Assembly (NCBI RefSeq): GCF_900103525.1
Contig: NZ_FNHN01000002.1
Span: forward strand, 434,001 to 498,000
Direction: 5' to 3'
Origin: Bacillus sp. OK048
GTDB lineage: Bacteria; Bacillota; Bacilli; Bacillales; Cytobacillaceae
DNA length: 64,000 bases
The notes beneath the pieces are model-generated. The model saw nothing but the letters and a program-made list of their open reading frames with translations, ran no database searches and was not told the origin of the DNA. This document shows positions 9,126 to 17,252 of this stretch, in pieces. The position numbers were made by a program, and so were the translations under genes. Position 1 is the first letter of the stretch, and each line of letters begins with the position of its first letter.

Positions 9126-9414
9126 AAAAAAACCCGTCCCTGGAAAAGGGACGAGTTTACTAAACACGTGGTTCCACCCAATTTTTCATTTTCAAAAAAG
9201 TGCTTAAAAATGACTTTAGGACAGGGTAACGGGCTGTTTCCCGTCAGGCGATTACCCACTTCAAAGAAGCATTCACCGCTGAAGTTTAAAGGTGGTAAGT
9301 ATTCAATCCGTGCTAGGAGGCTTTCAGCCGGGTCCTCCCTCTCTGGTAACCGTGAAAAAATACTATTGTCCTTATCATTACATTTGCTTGATATAATTGG
9401 ATTTTCGTACTATG
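9126..9414 (-). promoter_or_regulatory. T-box leader of thrS (tRNA-Thr responsive)
   Basis: On the minus strand the T-box (plus-strand CGTGGTTCCACCC, 9167-9179) precedes a terminator hairpin, CTCGTCCCT / AGGGACGGG plus a T7 run, at 9126-9156. A candidate specifier ACC followed by A lies at 9294-9296 in TTACCACC, consistent with threonine. Uncharged tRNA-Thr would favour the antiterminator and allow thrS transcription. Confidence 0.92.
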
Positions 9415-9420
9415 TACGTT

Positions 9421-9449
9421 ATTATAATGATTCTATTTTTAAAAATCAA
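9421..9449 (-). promoter_or_regulatory. Sigma-A promoter of the thrS T-box transcript
   Basis: TTGATT (plus strand 9444-9449) and a perfect TATAAT (9421-9426) are 17 bp apart on the minus strand. The start site near 9414 gives a leader of about 335 nt. Confidence 0.75.
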
Positions 9450-9480
9450 TACACCAAGCACACATTTATCACAAAAGTTT

Positions 9481-10353
9481 TCAAGCACCGTTTTCATTTG
9501 CATTATTCTCTTGATGAATCCATTCTTTCGCCTGACGTAGACCTTTGTATGATTTTATCGTAACTCTTTCTTCAAAAATATTCTTAATGGTCCTCACGAG
9601 CGGTTCCTCTGAATTTTTTGTATAGAGGAAAATACTCTTTGGGGCGATCGATAATAGGGGTGCGATTGATGCAGAATCTACATACACCGGATGATTAAAC
9701 AAAAGTTTCCGGTCGATCATTCTCACCAGCTCTCCCCTCTTTATCTCATTAAATTTCTCATCAAAGAAAGTGATTTCTTCATCAAATAAAAGATAAAGCG
9801 TGTCCATTCTCGAATCGCGGCTTGCTAAAAAATCCCTCAATGTTTGAATAAACATTTGGTATTCCTGTTCCATTTTATATTCGTCAATTGATATTTCCAC
9901 ATAACTCTCTAACATTTTCAAATAGGGACGCAATCGGAATTTTAGAAAAGAATCAAAGGAAAACGAGACTTCACCTTGAAAAATTTCCTCAACAGCTTCC
10001 CTAATATCCGGTATATCCCCATTTCCCTTGATTAAAACAGCCAGATCCTGTCGCTGCCCTTCAAGAACGGAATAAATAATTTCCAAAATGTGCTGCTGCT
10101 CTTCTAGATCCTCAAAATAATATTGCTCTTGTAAAATAGCTCTAAACCAGTCATCGCGCTTTATTTTTACAATAAATTGGTAAAATGCCTCTTTAACCTC
10201 TTCAATCCCTACCTTGCTTTCTAAAATTCTAACTATATGTCGATCTTCTAAAAGAAGAATATCTTGATTCTTTGGATTATACCCTGAGCCCTCTAGCAAG
10301 TGATCATAAAACCGCTTCGCATCCATCCTGCTTCGGAAGATGATTTCTGCCAA
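9481..10353 (-). CDS. ytxC: Sporulation-associated protein of the YtxC family
   Basis: A 290-residue protein without signal peptide or membrane segment, rich in charged residues. It matches the YtxC family in length and position between dnaI and thrS. No catalytic motif is visible and the molecular role is unknown; the family is restricted to spore formers. GGGGGG precedes the ATG. It lies about 160 bp beyond the dnaI terminator, so it probably has its own promoter, which I could not identify. Confidence 0.82.
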   Translation of the reverse strand: MAEIIFRSRMDAKRFYDHLLEGSGYNPKNQDILLLEDRHIVRILESKVGIEEVKEAFYQFIVKIKRDDWFRAILQEQYYFEDLEEQQHILEIIYSVLEGQRQDLAVLIKGNGDIPDIREAVEEIFQGEVSFSFDSFLKFRLRPYLKMLESYVEISIDEYKMEQEYQMFIQTLRDFLASRDSRMDTLYLLFDEEITFFDEKFNEIKRGELVRMIDRKLLFNHPVYVDSASIAPLLSIAPKSIFLYTKNSEEPLVRTIKNIFEERVTIKSYKGLRQAKEWIHQENNANENGA

Positions 10354-10507
10354 ACAAATCCCCCCTCTGACACATACTCTGTTTTACTATTTATATGGGG
10401 GACTTGACCAAAATAGAAGTTTGTAAAGGCTCTTTTCTTAAACTGTTTCTTTTTATTACAAAAATTAATGATTATGCTATGTTTTTGCGAAAAATCAACC
10501 TTTGGAT

Positions 10508-10546
10508 AAAAAAATAAGGATTACCGACACTTTGTCGGCAATCCTT
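10508..10546 (-). terminator. Terminator of the dnaB-dnaI operon
   Basis: The stem AAGGATTGCCGACA / TGTCGGTAATCCTT (one mismatch) is followed by ATTTTTTT on the minus strand, directly after the dnaI stop. Confidence 0.9.
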
Positions 10547-10550
10547 GTAA

Positions 10551-11480
10551 TTAATCTCTTCGGTTACGTCCATTAACTAGGACTGGTTCACTTAAACTTC
10601 GAATTCTTTCCATTATTCTCTTTGCTTTCATTTTTTCCTCTTCCCCACGCTGACTGTAGGTTAAATGATGCTCAAGTGCCTGAAAGTCAAAATTAGAGGT
10701 AAAGAAGGTTGGGAGCTTTTCAAGCATTCTAAACTGAAGGATTGGGCCTAATACCTCATCTCTTGTCCAGCTCGAAACAGCTTCCGCCCCGATATCATCA
10801 AGCATTAAGATTGGTTCTTTTTTTAGTGCTTCGATTTTTTCATTTAAGGTCGAATCACCTATTGCGCTTTTCATTTCACGCAGCAATTCTGGAACATAGA
10901 CAATCATTGATGAAATTTGCTTCTTAGCAAGCTCGTTGGCAATGGCTCCTAATAAATAAGATTTTCCCACACCAAATTTGCCATATAAATATAACCCCTT
11001 TGGTTTAAGGCCTGCCTCGTAGTTCATTAAAAAAACGCCTGCTTTTTTTCCTGCATCAATGCGCCCCAAGTCACCCTCGAAGCTCTCAAAAGTGGCTTCC
11101 AATATGTCCCTAGGCACATATAGGCTTTTGATAAGCTTTTGGTTTTTCTTTTGCTCATCTGCCATAACCTTTCTCGGACAGCGCTTATATACCAGATCAA
11201 TCGAGTTTCGCACCAGCACAAGATCAGGGTGATAGCCTTTCATAAAATTAATACAGCCATCGAGACTCTCACAACGATTGCATTCCTTACTTTGCTGGGT
11301 ATACTCATATAGCTTGGTCATGCTTTTATCAATGATTTCCTTATCCAGTTTATCTTGGTGTTCTGTGATAAAGGTTAGAATATCTGGATGGTTAAGCAGT
11401 TGCTGCCGCTGTTCTTCATAACGTTTCTGGAAACTTTCATTTGAGGCTAAACGCTGAAGTGTTCGATTGATTTTTTCCAA
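10551..11480 (-). CDS. dnaI: Helicase loader DnaI (AAA+ ATPase)
   Basis: A 309-residue primosomal loader that places the replicative helicase DnaC on DNA at oriC and during restart. The N-terminal zinc-binding domain shows Cys67, Cys70, Cys76 and His84, as in B. subtilis DnaI. The C-terminal AAA+ module has Walker A GKFGVGKS (167-174), Walker B LMLDD (225-229) and the arginine-rich end RIMERIRSL. It follows dnaB with a 13-bp gap. Secure. Confidence 0.95.
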   Translation of the reverse strand: MEKINRTLQRLASNESFQKRYEEQRQQLLNHPDILTFITEHQDKLDKEIIDKSMTKLYEYTQQSKECNRCESLDGCINFMKGYHPDLVLVRNSIDLVYKRCPRKVMADEQKKNQKLIKSLYVPRDILEATFESFEGDLGRIDAGKKAGVFLMNYEAGLKPKGLYLYGKFGVGKSYLLGAIANELAKKQISSMIVYVPELLREMKSAIGDSTLNEKIEALKKEPILMLDDIGAEAVSSWTRDEVLGPILQFRMLEKLPTFFTSNFDFQALEHHLTYSQRGEEEKMKAKRIMERIRSLSEPVLVNGRNRRD

Positions 11481-11493
11481 TTACCCTCACCCC

Positions 11494-12879
11494 CTATTTA
11501 CGAAAGGCTTTTAGCATTTCATCAAGCTCGCGCTTTTTCGCTTCAAGCTCTTTATCATTTTCAATTGTTTGTTCTTTACCACTATCTTTTCCATTTTCAT
11601 CAAACCAATCAGGTATTACTTCTGTACGAATCGGCTTTTTAGTAGACTTTCCTGTTTTTTTACTTTCTTTTACGCTGCGTTCTTCTTTCCGTGCTGCTTC
11701 CATCGCTTCCTTAACGGTTTTTATTTTTAATCGAGCCCAATGACTTGCAATCGATTCAACAAAGTTCTTTGTAAATTTCATATCTGTTTTTCTTAGAACA
11801 ACCTCAATCAATACATTGACAACACCAGGGGGAAGCTTGTATTTAATCATGACTTCCTCGATTATTTTCAAATTCGAAACAGAGGGTTCCACTCCACCTG
11901 AAAGTTCTTTGAAAATCACGATCGGCGGTGTAGTTTCATATAGGCGAATTAATTTTTCTTCCTGCGTTATCGGTTCCGTTACTTGGACTTGATGGACAGC
12001 GGGCTGGGTTCGATTGATCAGACTTGGAAGCTGGTCATAATTTTCAAATTGATACCAATCACGAGCACCTTTTCTTAGATCCTCAATATCAATTTCATCC
12101 TTTTCATTGATTGCCCCTAGGATAAAGTTTTTCATTTCAATGGAGCTAATACCATATAAAAAGGCAAGGTTACTGATAACCTCTTTCACCTTTTTTGTTA
12201 ATGCTTTTTGCGGGACTAGTGATTCATTAAGACCCGCCATTAACAGCTCAAAATCAAAGGTATTTGGATTGATTTGAATTGTTTTTTGTTCCTGACGGCC
12301 AATAAATCCTTGTTGGTGTTCTGCCTCCAGGTCCTCTTTATTGTCTTGCATATATTGAAGGCTTCCAGGTGTTGCCGACGCAAACACATCCTGAAAGGCT
12401 CTCGTTACTTCTTGGTAATCCTCTTCCATTGGCTTTTGCTTATCACTAAAAAATCGTTTTAGCCGGGAAAAATGGTTTTTCCCGATTTTTCGATACAAAT
12501 AAATATTTAGCATTCCATCAAGAAAGAATTGCTCTGGATTTAGTGGCGGATGGATTTCATAGATAAACGTCCGGCCGCTTTCATCTGATTTTACAAATGT
12601 TTTTAATAACCCAATTCCCTCAAGCTTCAGCCTTGCTTCGTATATATCCTTTAAGTTGATACTTAATAAATTCATTAATAAATGATGGGTGGAGGATTCA
12701 GACCACAATCTATTTTCTTCAAGTTCTGCCCAAAGTGTCATATATAAGCTTAAGCAAGTGGAGCCAATTAAGGGCTGGTACAGAAAAGTCAATACTTTGC
12801 GATCATAGTCATGCAGCAATCCATTTGACGTAACAGAATAACGGTCAATCGGAATCAATTCCTGCCAATGCTGCGCCAT
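11494..12879 (-). CDS. dnaB: Replication initiation / membrane attachment protein DnaB
   Basis: Firmicute DnaB is a co-loader of the replicative helicase, acting with DnaD and DnaI and linking the origin to the membrane. It is not the helicase itself. The 461 residues start MAQHWQELIPIDRY. They hold two DDBH-type domains, the second around DWYQFENYDQLPSLINR, and a charged C-terminus. I start at the second ATG (12879), which is 9 bp from GGG of AAAGGGTGA; the ATG at 12885 is too close. Its gene order nrdR-dnaB-dnaI is the Bacillus one. Confidence 0.93.
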   Translation of the reverse strand: MAQHWQELIPIDRYSVTSNGLLHDYDRKVLTFLYQPLIGSTCLSLYMTLWAELEENRLWSESSTHHLLMNLLSINLKDIYEARLKLEGIGLLKTFVKSDESGRTFIYEIHPPLNPEQFFLDGMLNIYLYRKIGKNHFSRLKRFFSDKQKPMEEDYQEVTRAFQDVFASATPGSLQYMQDNKEDLEAEHQQGFIGRQEQKTIQINPNTFDFELLMAGLNESLVPQKALTKKVKEVISNLAFLYGISSIEMKNFILGAINEKDEIDIEDLRKGARDWYQFENYDQLPSLINRTQPAVHQVQVTEPITQEEKLIRLYETTPPIVIFKELSGGVEPSVSNLKIIEEVMIKYKLPPGVVNVLIEVVLRKTDMKFTKNFVESIASHWARLKIKTVKEAMEAARKEERSVKESKKTGKSTKKPIRTEVIPDWFDENGKDSGKEQTIENDKELEAKKRELDEMLKAFRK

Positions 12880-12895
12880 TTTCATTCACCCTTTT

Positions 12896-12932
12896 AAAAA
12901 AGTAATAAAGAGCCAAAGACTTTCTTTAGCTC
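12896..12932 (-). terminator. Terminator or attenuator between nrdR and dnaB
   Basis: The stem GAGCTAAAG / CTTTGGCTC (one G-T pair) with a 5-nt loop is followed by TTTATTACTTTTTT, starting just after the nrdR stop. It would uncouple dnaB-dnaI from nrdR at least in part. Confidence 0.75.
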
Positions 12933-12933
12933 T

Positions 12934-13395
12934 CTAGGATTTCTCCTTGTTTATCAGTTCCTTTAATTCTTGAATAAAAACATTTATATCTTTAAATTGA
13001 CGGTAAACCGACGCAAAGCGCACATATGCTACCTCATCAACATGCGCTAGCCTGTCCATCACCATTTCACCGATCAATTCACTTTTTATTTCAGATATCC
13101 CTTGACTGCGCAGTTCCTTTTCAACCCCTTGAGTAATATCCTCAAGCTCTTTTAAAGCAACAGGGCGCTTTTCACAAGCTTTAATCAAGCCTCGTAAAAT
13201 CTTATCACGGCTGAATTCTTCCCTCGTACCTTCCTTCTTGACGACAATCAGTGGAATTTCTTCAATCTTCTCGAATGTCGTGAAACGATAGCCACATTCT
13301 TCACATTCTCGTCTTCGACGGGTTGCACGTCCCTCATCTACCGGCCGGGAATCAAGCACACGTGTACCATAATTTTGACATGAAGGGCACTTCAT
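12934..13395 (-). CDS. nrdR: Ribonucleotide reductase repressor NrdR
   Basis: Zinc-finger plus ATP-cone regulator (153 residues) that senses the dATP/ATP balance and represses ribonucleotide reductase genes. The zinc ribbon is MKCPSC ... [12 protein letters not shown], and the ATP-cone begins [19 protein letters not shown] start at ATG 13395 because GGGAG lies 8 bp upstream and all family members begin MKCP; the in-frame TTG at 13410 is unlikely. No NrdR box or nrd gene is evident nearby. Confidence 0.96.
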   Translation of the reverse strand: MKCPSCQNYGTRVLDSRPVDEGRATRRRRECEECGYRFTTFEKIEEIPLIVVKKEGTREEFSRDKILRGLIKACEKRPVALKELEDITQGVEKELRSQGISEIKSELIGEMVMDRLAHVDEVAYVRFASVYRQFKDINVFIQELKELINKEKS

Positions 13396-13483
13396 TTGAT
13401 CAACTCCCAAATCAATCCATACATAATCATACTTATCTATTGTTTATCTTATTAGATAGAAAACCGTAACACAAGAAGTATTA

Positions 13484-13879
13484 TTAGCTTTTTCCTTTGC
13501 GAACAAGTGTATGTATTTTGTTTATTTTCTCATAATAAGAAATAAGTCTTTTTCTTAAAATAGGCTGCAGACCAATGGGTGAAAATTTTTCTGATGAAAT
13601 ATTAAAATCCACCGCTGTTTCCAACGGTTTCACAGAAACAACCGTGACGATTAGGAAACAAGGAATCGGTTTATTGATTTCAACTGCAATCTCCCCATGA
13701 TCTTTTGAAACCGTCGTAATTTTACAATCCGCATCCTGTCTAAATAGCTCTTCAACAGACTTAAATAGCTGATTGAAGGTAGCTTTATAGTAATGGGTAG
13801 TTAAGGAACTATCTTTTTGTTGATCTGAAGTTTCAATTTGTTTTCTGAAACGAATAAAAAGGTTGCCAATTATAGACAT
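13484..13879 (-). CDS. Unrecognised 131-residue cytosolic protein
   Basis: I do not recognise this family. The protein has no signal peptide or membrane segment and is a mix of alpha and beta with a basic end. ATG at 13879 has GGAGG 5 bp upstream; an in-frame TTG 12 bp earlier lacks one. It lies between gapB and nrdR. In B. subtilis that slot holds speD (S-adenosylmethionine decarboxylase), but none of the SpeD motifs are present here, so this is not SpeD. Confidence 0.7.
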   Translation of the reverse strand: MSIIGNLFIRFRKQIETSDQQKDSSLTTHYYKATFNQLFKSVEELFRQDADCKITTVSKDHGEIAVEINKPIPCFLIVTVVSVKPLETAVDFNISSEKFSPIGLQPILRKRLISYYEKINKIHTLVRKGKS

Positions 13880-13927
13880 GATTGCCTCCAAAATATTATC
13901 TTTTCTTTAGTTTACAATACTTTTAGA

Positions 13928-13962
13928 AAAAAATAAAAGAGATGTATATTAAATACACCTCT
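13928..13962 (-). terminator. Terminator of gapB
   Basis: The stem AGAGGTGTAT / ATACATCTCT with a 5-nt loop is followed by TTTATTTTTT on the minus strand, 35 bp after the gapB stop. Confidence 0.85.
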
Positions 13963-13996
13963 TGTTGTGATTATTTATGGTTCTTTTCTAAAATTT

Positions 13997-15028
13997 TTAT
14001 CCAACTTTCACTTGATTGCAATTCGCCATTAAATGTGCCACATATAAGGTTAGATCGACTACGCGTGAAGAATAGCCCCACTCGTTATCGTACCAAGCAA
14101 GCACTTTTACTTTTTTATTTCCTATTACCATAGTTGATAATCCATCGATAATAGCGGATTTCGGATTTGTATTGAAATCAACCGATACAAGCGGTTCCAT
14201 TGTAAAGTCGATGATTCCCTTTAACGGACCATTTTTCGCCTCAATAAAAGCCTGATTGATATCATCAATGGTTACATCGTGCTTTAAATCGACAACCAAG
14301 TCAACTAAAGAAACATTCGGTGTAGGTACACGAAGTGACATCCCATGCAACTTGCCTTTTAACTGTGGTAATACAAGTGACAAAGCTTTGGCAGCTCCCG
14401 TTGAAGTTGGAATGATAGATTGTCCACATGCCCTGGCTCTCCGTAAATCTTTATGCGGGTTATCGATATTCCGCTGATCATTTGTATAGGAGTGTATGGT
14501 TGTCATCAAACCATTTTCAATTCCAAACTTTTCATCCAAAACCTTTGCCACTGGTGCTAGACAGTTTGTCGTACATGAAGCGTTGGAAATTACGTCATGC
14601 TGATTGATATCAAGCTGATCTTCATTAACGCCCATAACAATGGTAATATCCTCATCTTTCCCCGGTGCAGTAATGATGACCTTTTTTGCTCCTGCGTCTA
14701 AGTGCAGAGCTGCTTTGTCACGTGAGTTAAATTTCCCAGTTGCTTCAATAACCACATCGATATTTAACTCTTTCCATGGAAGCAGTTCTGGATTTCGATT
14801 ATTTAATAATTTTACTCGTTTACCGTTTACAATTAGTTCTTCATCTAACGCAATGATATCCCCTTGAAATGGTCCATGAACCGTATCATATTTAATTAAA
14901 TGTGCTAACGTTTCTGCTGGATAGCTCGCATTAATTGCAATAATATCAAGCGTATTTTCAAGGATCGCTTTTCTAAAAACCATCCTTCCAATTCTCCCAA
15001 AACCATTAATTGCAATTCTCACCCTCAT
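13997..15028 (-). CDS. gapB: Gluconeogenic glyceraldehyde-3-phosphate dehydrogenase
   Basis: A 343-residue GAPDH of the GapB branch, which runs 1,3-bisphosphoglycerate to glyceraldehyde-3-phosphate with NADPH in gluconeogenesis. Rossmann motif GFGRIG is at 9-14, the catalytic Cys152 is in SNASCTTNC, and the helper His is in IHSYTND. After the second strand the sequence reads NASYPAETL instead of the Asp seen in glycolytic NAD-dependent GapA, as expected for NADP use. The ATG has GGAAGGGG upstream. Two CcpN-like boxes flank its start site. Confidence 0.93.
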   Translation of the reverse strand: MRVRIAINGFGRIGRMVFRKAILENTLDIIAINASYPAETLAHLIKYDTVHGPFQGDIIALDEELIVNGKRVKLLNNRNPELLPWKELNIDVVIEATGKFNSRDKAALHLDAGAKKVIITAPGKDEDITIVMGVNEDQLDINQHDVISNASCTTNCLAPVAKVLDEKFGIENGLMTTIHSYTNDQRNIDNPHKDLRRARACGQSIIPTSTGAAKALSLVLPQLKGKLHGMSLRVPTPNVSLVDLVVDLKHDVTIDDINQAFIEAKNGPLKGIIDFTMEPLVSVDFNTNPKSAIIDGLSTMVIGNKKVKVLAWYDNEWGYSSRVVDLTLYVAHLMANCNQVKVG

Positions 15029-15048
15029 TTCACGGCCCCTTCCGTAAT

Positions 15049-15092
15049 AATGTTATACTTATTAACTTATTTGATGTAATTAGTATAACATA
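15049..15092 (-). promoter_or_regulatory. gapB promoter with two CcpN-like operators
   Basis: The minus strand carries TATGTTATACT (plus strand 15082-15092), a full match to the CcpN consensus as I recall it, TRTGHYATAYW. It includes the likely -10 box TATACT. A second box, AATGTTATACT on the plus strand (15049-15059), is an inverted copy differing only at its first base. It would sit at about +16 to +26. The -35 region is poor. CcpN shuts off gapB on sugars in B. subtilis. Confidence 0.7.
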
Positions 15093-15235
15093 TTTAGATG
15101 AAATAGCCATATATAATGTGCGGATTTTTTTTAAAATGTTTTTAATTCAGATAGCTTGTTAACAGAATGTCCAATAAGTTTATCCAAAAATCCTTGAATC
15201 TTTTATATAATTAGAAAGAGGAAGGGACGTGACGT

Positions 15236-16141
15236 ATGGTCATTAATCCACGCAAGGTACCAGAAGATTTAGCAATTTTGAGAGTTTTGAATCCAAGAAT
15301 GAAGTTAACAGAAAAGGAGAAACAGAATTATTTAATCCTCGAAAAAGGGTTCGAGGGGGAATTAAAATTTGATTCCTTGTCGGAAAATCTTCAAAGTGAA
15401 AATTTGATTTCCAATGGTTTATTGCTCGACTATAATAATTCAATCTTCCAAATTGATTCGCTAATCAGTTTTCAAAAATCGCTTTATCTCATTGATGTAA
15501 AAAATTTTGAAGGCGATTACTACTTTAAAGAAGACGGCTTCTATTATGGTACTGGGAAACCCATGAAAGATCCACTTGCCCAATTGAAAAGATGTCATTT
15601 GTTGCTTAGTCAATTAAACGAGCAGCATGGATATAATCTCCACATCGAATCATACCTTGTTTTCATAAACCCCGAATTTACGTTGTATCATGCACCCGAA
15701 AATCAACAAATCATTTTACCCACACAGGTTATTCGCTTCTTAAATAAGTTAAATACGGTTCCATCAAAGATAACTGATAGAAACATAAAACATGCTAACC
15801 TTTTAATCTCCTTAAAACTGGACAAAAATCCTTTTTCTAAGATTCCAGCCTATGATTATGACAAACTTCAAAAAATGTTAACCTGCGTTTCATGTAACTC
15901 TATTTCCATTATTGTTGGCAGAACGAAGTTAACTTGTGGTACATGTTCGTGTGTGGAGGACGTTGAATCAGCTGTAATGAGGTGTGTGGATGAATTAAGA
16001 CTTTTGTTTCCCGAGAAAAAAATAACTACTCGCTGCGTTTTCGAATGGTGTGGGGGGATAGTACCTGAAAGGCAGATTAGGCGCATATTAAATGAAAATT
16101 TTGCAATTGTCGGAAAGTATAGGTTTGCTCACTACAGGTAA
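15236..16141 (+). CDS. NERD-domain nuclease-related protein
   Basis: A 301-residue protein with an N-terminal NERD (nuclease-related) domain. The restriction-endonuclease-like core is visible: Glu in KGFEGELKFD, Asp in IFQIDSLISF and the D-x-K motif in LYLIDVKNFEG. A zinc ribbon follows (CVSCNS ... CGTC, about residues 218-240), then a basic C-terminus. Such proteins are presumed DNA-binding nucleases of unknown biological role. It is monocistronic, divergent from gapB, with ATG at 15236 after GAGGAAGGG. No partner that would make it a defence system is adjacent. Confidence 0.85.
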   Translation: MVINPRKVPEDLAILRVLNPRMKLTEKEKQNYLILEKGFEGELKFDSLSENLQSENLISNGLLLDYNNSIFQIDSLISFQKSLYLIDVKNFEGDYYFKEDGFYYGTGKPMKDPLAQLKRCHLLLSQLNEQHGYNLHIESYLVFINPEFTLYHAPENQQIILPTQVIRFLNKLNTVPSKITDRNIKHANLLISLKLDKNPFSKIPAYDYDKLQKMLTCVSCNSISIIVGRTKLTCGTCSCVEDVESAVMRCVDELRLLFPEKKITTRCVFEWCGGIVPERQIRRILNENFAIVGKYRFAHYR

Positions 16142-16145
16142 AGTA

Positions 16146-16197
16146 AAAATGGTTCCCTATTTACCAGGATTCACATGGTAATGCGGGAGCCATTTTT
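16146..16197 (+). terminator. Nested-hairpin terminator of the NERD gene
   Basis: An outer stem AAAATGGTTCCC / GGGAGCCATTTT encloses an inner stem TTACCA / TGGTAA, and the structure ends in TTTTT. It begins 5 bp after the stop codon. The size and nesting are unusual for a simple terminator. Confidence 0.8.
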
Positions 16198-16222
16198 GCC
16201 TTTTGGGCACTTGGTCGCCCCC

Positions 16223-16590
16223 CACTTGACCGAACCATTTCTTTTTTTCTTTTTCGCGCACATGGGAGCCCTCCACTTGACCGAACCATTTCTTTTTTTC
16301 TTTTTCGCGCACATGGGAGCCCCCCACTTGACCGAAAATTTTCTTTTTTTCCTTTTCGCGCACATGGGCGTCCTTCACTTGACCGAAACATTTCTTTTTT
16401 TCTTTTTCGCGCACATGGGAGCCCCCCACTTGACCGAAAATTTTCTTTTTTTCTTTTTCGCGCACATGGGCGTCCTTCACTTGACCGAAACTTTTCTTTT
16501 TTTCTTTTTCGCGCACATGGGCGCTCCCCACTTGACCGAAACTTTTCTTTTTTTTCTTTTTCGCGCATATAAGAGCTCACCACTTGCCCA
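16223..16590. repeat. 51-bp tandem repeat array, seven copies plus a partial
   Basis: Copies start at 16223, 16274, 16325, 16376, 16427, 16478, 16529 and 16581 (the last is partial). The spacing is 51 bp, except 52 before the final copy. Each has CACTTGACCGAA, a pyrimidine-rich stretch of C and T, then TTTTCGCGCACATGGG. Units 3/5 and 4/6 share variants, so a 102-bp higher-order period is visible. Because 51 is a multiple of 3, four reading frames stay open with 17-residue repeats (HVREKEKKK type), none with a ribosome site. I treat these as non-coding. Confidence 0.95.
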
Positions 16591-16600
16591 ACCATTGCAA

Positions 16601-16630
16601 ACAAAAAAAGAAGAGGCTCGCCCCTTCTTT
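16601..16630 (-). terminator. Terminator of coaE
   Basis: The stem AAGAAGGGGC / GCCTCTTCTT (one mismatch) is followed by seven T residues on the minus strand, directly after the coaE stop. Confidence 0.85.
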
Positions 16631-16631
16631 T

Positions 16632-17234
16632 TCACGTTGTGATTCCCCAGCCTTCCAAAATTTCGAAAAGCTGTTTTCTGGTTTCCTCAACTGTCCCATT
16701 ATTATCAATAACCGCATCGGCTAACGCAACTTTATCTGCAAGCGGCATTTGTGATTTCACTCTTGCCTCTGCATCTTCCAATGAGAGATCATTTCTCTCC
16801 ATAAGCCGCTGCAATTGGACCGCTCTATCTACAAATACCAAAATAGTTTTTTCTACCATGAATGTTAATTTACTTTCAAATAGCAGTGGGATATCGAGGA
16901 CAACGAATTGTTCCCCCCGCTCCACGGCTGCTTCCACTTGGTCCTTCATCCTTTTTCTAACCTCGGGATGGACCATTCCGTTCAAGAGGTGTCGTTTCTC
17001 GGCGTTATGAAAAATGATAGAACCGAGTTTCTGCCTGTCAATCTCACCACCAGGAAGTAAAATATCCTGGCCGAATTCAGCGACGATTTTTTGATAGGCG
17101 GGTTCTCCTTTTTCAACAGCAAGGCGGGCTTCTACGTCTGCGTCAATAACAGTGATGTCCATTTCTTTTAGCATATTTGAAACTGTACTTTTTCCACTGG
17201 CTATTCCGCCTGTTAATCCGATTACTAGTGACAT
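16632..17234 (-). CDS. coaE: Dephospho-CoA kinase
   Basis: Last enzyme of coenzyme A synthesis: phosphorylates the 3'-OH of dephospho-CoA with ATP. The 200 residues carry the P-loop [12 protein letters not shown] (7-18), the DAD motif ([12 protein letters not shown]) and the lid region VHPEVRKRM. It is the distal member of a same-strand cluster phoP-phoR-polA-mutM-ytaF-coaE, 18 bp after ytaF. Secure. Confidence 0.97.
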   Translation of the reverse strand: MSLVIGLTGGIASGKSTVSNMLKEMDITVIDADVEARLAVEKGEPAYQKIVAEFGQDILLPGGEIDRQKLGSIIFHNAEKRHLLNGMVHPEVRKRMKDQVEAAVERGEQFVVLDIPLLFESKLTFMVEKTILVFVDRAVQLQRLMERNDLSLEDAEARVKSQMPLADKVALADAVIDNNGTVEETRKQLFEILEGWGITT

Positions 17235-17252
17235 ACTCTTGTCCTCTCATAT

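Noticed and set aside
11494..12879. Replicative helicase (the name DnaB)
   Set aside because: No Walker motifs; the sequence and neighbours fit the Firmicute loader, not the helicase.
16223..16590. CRISPR-like array
   Set aside because: Units are contiguous with no unique spacers and no cas gene is present.
16157..16642. Open frames on both strands with 17-residue repeats (HVREKEKKK or LTEPFLFFFF types)
   Set aside because: They arise because the repeat unit is 51 bp. Several frames are open at once, none has a ribosome site, and they overlap two terminators.
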